Origin: Bradyrhizobium sp.
Lineage (GTDB): Bacteria > Pseudomonadota > Alphaproteobacteria > Rhizobiales > Xanthobacteraceae
Reading direction: 5' to 3'
DNA length: 6,006 nt
Assembly (NCBI GenBank): GCA_028290305.1
Contig: JAQGKC010000039.1
Coordinates: 1-6,006, forward strand
Shown here: positions 5,373 through 6,006 of the stretch, one piece after another
Layout of the letters: each line of letters begins with the position of its first letter
Numbering within the stretch: position 1 is the first letter of the stretch
Notes under the pieces: generated by a model
Told to the model about the DNA's origin: nothing
The model's database searches: none
The model's input: the letters and a program-made list of their open reading frames with translations, nothing else
Made by a program: the position numbers and the translations under genes

Positions 5373-5699
5373 TCAGACCGTGCGGAAAATCGCAACGGCC
5401 GAAACAAGCGAAATCAGGGTAGCGAGCCACAGGCTCGATATTTCAACGCCTTCTCCGATCGGCAGCGTCGCGATCGTGTCGGTCCCGACAAATCCGATCC
5501 ACAACAGATGGATGACGGCGGTCATGATCAGTGAAATGAACAACCGGTCGCCGCGCGTCGCTGGAATGCGAAGGATTCCGACGCGCTCGGCTTCCGGATA
5601 GGCAACGGCGAGCCATGTCATGACCGCCAACGTCAGGGAAAGCAGCACGAAAAAGATCGCGGTCGGCGCCGTCCAGGCCATCCATGCGATGTTTTCCAT
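5373..5699 (-). CDS. glpU: Small membrane protein, DUF2160 family (GlpU-like)
   Basis: This 108-residue protein has three predicted transmembrane helices, at about 9-33 (WTAPTAIFFVLLSLTLAV...), 52-71 (LFISLIMTAVIHLLWIGF) and 86-105 (SSLWLATLISLVSAVAIF). A cytoplasmic or periplasmic loop with the conserved-looking TRGDRLFI (48-55) joins the first two. Size, helix count and the MAWTAPTAIFF opening fit DUF2160, the family of GlpU in rhizobial glycerol ABC transporters. GlpU is encoded just before the binding protein GlpV, as here. Its exact role is unsettled; it is presumed to be an accessory of the permease in the inner membrane. GGGAGG at 5710-5715, ten bases before ATG 5699, sets the start. 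A longer in-frame reading to 5786 would translate repeat sequence and is rejected. The 73-base gap to glpV and the shared strand suggest co-transcription. Confidence 0.85.
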   Translation of the reverse strand: MENIAWMAWTAPTAIFFVLLSLTLAVMTWLAVAYPEAERVGILRIPATRGDRLFISLIMTAVIHLLWIGFVGTDTIATLPIGEGVEISSLWLATLISLVSAVAIFRTV

Positions 5700-5709
5700 T
5701 TGCCTATTT

Positions 5710-5715
5710 CCTCCC
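5710..5715 (-). promoter_or_regulatory. Ribosome binding site of glpU
   Basis: GGGAGG lies ten bases before ATG 5699. It decides the start against an upstream in-frame ATG inside the palindromic repeat (5784-5786). Confidence 0.75.
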
Positions 5716-5740
5716 GCCAAGCATCGTGGTGAAGAACTCT

Positions 5741-5866
5741 CTCTCCCCGTGCGCGGGGAGAGGGTTGGGGTGAGGGGGCGCCTCAACAGGCTCGGCCTCG
5801 CAGAGAGCCCCCCTCACCCGGATGGCGCTGACGCGCCATCCGACCTCTCCCCGCACGCGGCAGGGG
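5741..5866. repeat. Long compound palindromic element (type C) upstream of glpU
   Basis: There are three nested structures. A nine-base hairpin CTCTCCCCG-TGCG-CGGGGAGAG lies at 5741-5762. GGGTGAGGGGGC (5768-5779) pairs almost perfectly with GCCCCCCTCACCC (5807-5819). A perfect hairpin GATGGCGC-TGAC-GCGCCATC lies at 5821-5840. The right end (5845-5866) is a degraded inverse of the left hairpin. The half-copy at 1536-1562 shares the CTCTCCCCGC core. The element is non-coding and would lie in the leader of glpU, or in an operon gap if glpU is transcribed from further upstream. Confidence 0.8.
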
Positions 5867-5930
5867 AATCGCATATGGCGGAATTGAGCTGCGCGTTGGT
5901 GCGGTCGTTGCCTCGCACAAGCTCTCGGCG

Positions 5931-5958
5931 GGTCGTCCCTGCGAACGCAGGGACCCAT
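5931..5958. repeat. Short palindrome (type D)
   Basis: GTCCCTGC (5935-5942) and GCAGGGAC (5947-5954) form a perfect eight-base stem with the loop GAAC, inside GGTCGTCC...GGACCCAT. It looks like the core of another dispersed rhizobial palindrome; only one copy is in this window. The rest of the 300-base stretch upstream of glpU (5716-6006) holds repeats and a possible terminator, and I see no gene in it. Confidence 0.6.
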
Positions 5959-5979
5959 CACCCCTGGCCTCAAAAGTAG

Positions 5980-6004
5980 AAAAAGGCCTCTGCTCCAGTG
6001 CAGA
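5980..6004 (-). terminator. Possible weak terminator for an upstream minus-strand gene
   Basis: On the minus strand TCTGC (6004-6000) pairs with GCAGA (5993-5989) around a six-base loop, followed by GGCC and five Ts (5984-5980). The stem is only five bases within the window but may extend past the right edge. If real, it would end the transcript of the gene to the right and separate it from glpU. Confidence 0.3.
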
Positions 6005-6006
6005 AA

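Noticed and set aside
5300..5407. Longer glpV start giving 36 extra N-terminal residues
   Set aside because: It would overlap glpU and bury the signal peptide, and GGAGG lies at ideal distance from the internal ATG 5299.
5704..5979. Open frames on both strands in the region upstream of glpU
   Set aside because: They consist of translated type C and D palindromes (with HPNPLPAHGE-like strings typical of such repeats). There is no convincing gene.

Overview
The window looks like chromosomal DNA from a Bradyrhizobium/Rhodopseudomonas-type alphaproteobacterium. The grounds are high GC, strong third-position GC in the genes, rhizobial-type protein families, and several kinds of short palindromic repeat of the sort common in Bradyrhizobiaceae intergenic DNA. 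The genus is inferred from style and family recognition, not from a database comparison. There are five intact protein genes and one gene remnant. I see no tRNA, rRNA, CRISPR array, insertion sequence, phage or toxin-antitoxin module.

Left part, plus strand. The window opens on one arm of a palindromic repeat (3-31). Next is a short-chain dehydrogenase/reductase (SDR) remnant (about 76-328): only the C-terminal third is left, it carries a one-base frameshift, and it follows what looks like a foreign leader with its own ribosome binding site. An intact class I Old Yellow Enzyme-type flavin ene-reductase follows (416-1522). A two-part repeat region (1536-1661) separates it from a cytoplasmic TPR-repeat protein (1718-2530).

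Middle. A minus-strand gene of unknown function (2516-3232, DUF6065-like) converges on the TPR gene, and the two coding ends overlap by 15 bases. Between it and the next minus-strand gene lie two double-hairpin palindromic elements (3249-3348 and 3404-3488), with a good rho-independent terminator between them (3359-3388) oriented for the minus strand.

Right part, minus strand. A small three-helix membrane protein of the DUF2160/GlpU type (5373-5699) is followed 73 bases later by a large periplasmic solute-binding protein (3503-5299). This pair matches the last two genes of the rhizobial glycerol ABC transporter operon (glpSTPQUV), so the likely job is glycerol or related polyol uptake. The ATPases and permeases would lie beyond the right edge. 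The 300 bases upstream of glpU are filled with palindromic repeats and a possible terminator, which leaves it open whether glpUV is co-transcribed with them.

Most of this is ordinary housekeeping or accessory metabolism. The parts most worth a second look are a possible dUTPase/dCTP-deaminase-like barrel in the unknown protein, the chimeric SDR remnant, and the way palindromic repeats occupy nearly every gene boundary, including the probable 5' leader of the unknown gene. I did not find a convincing new multi-gene system.
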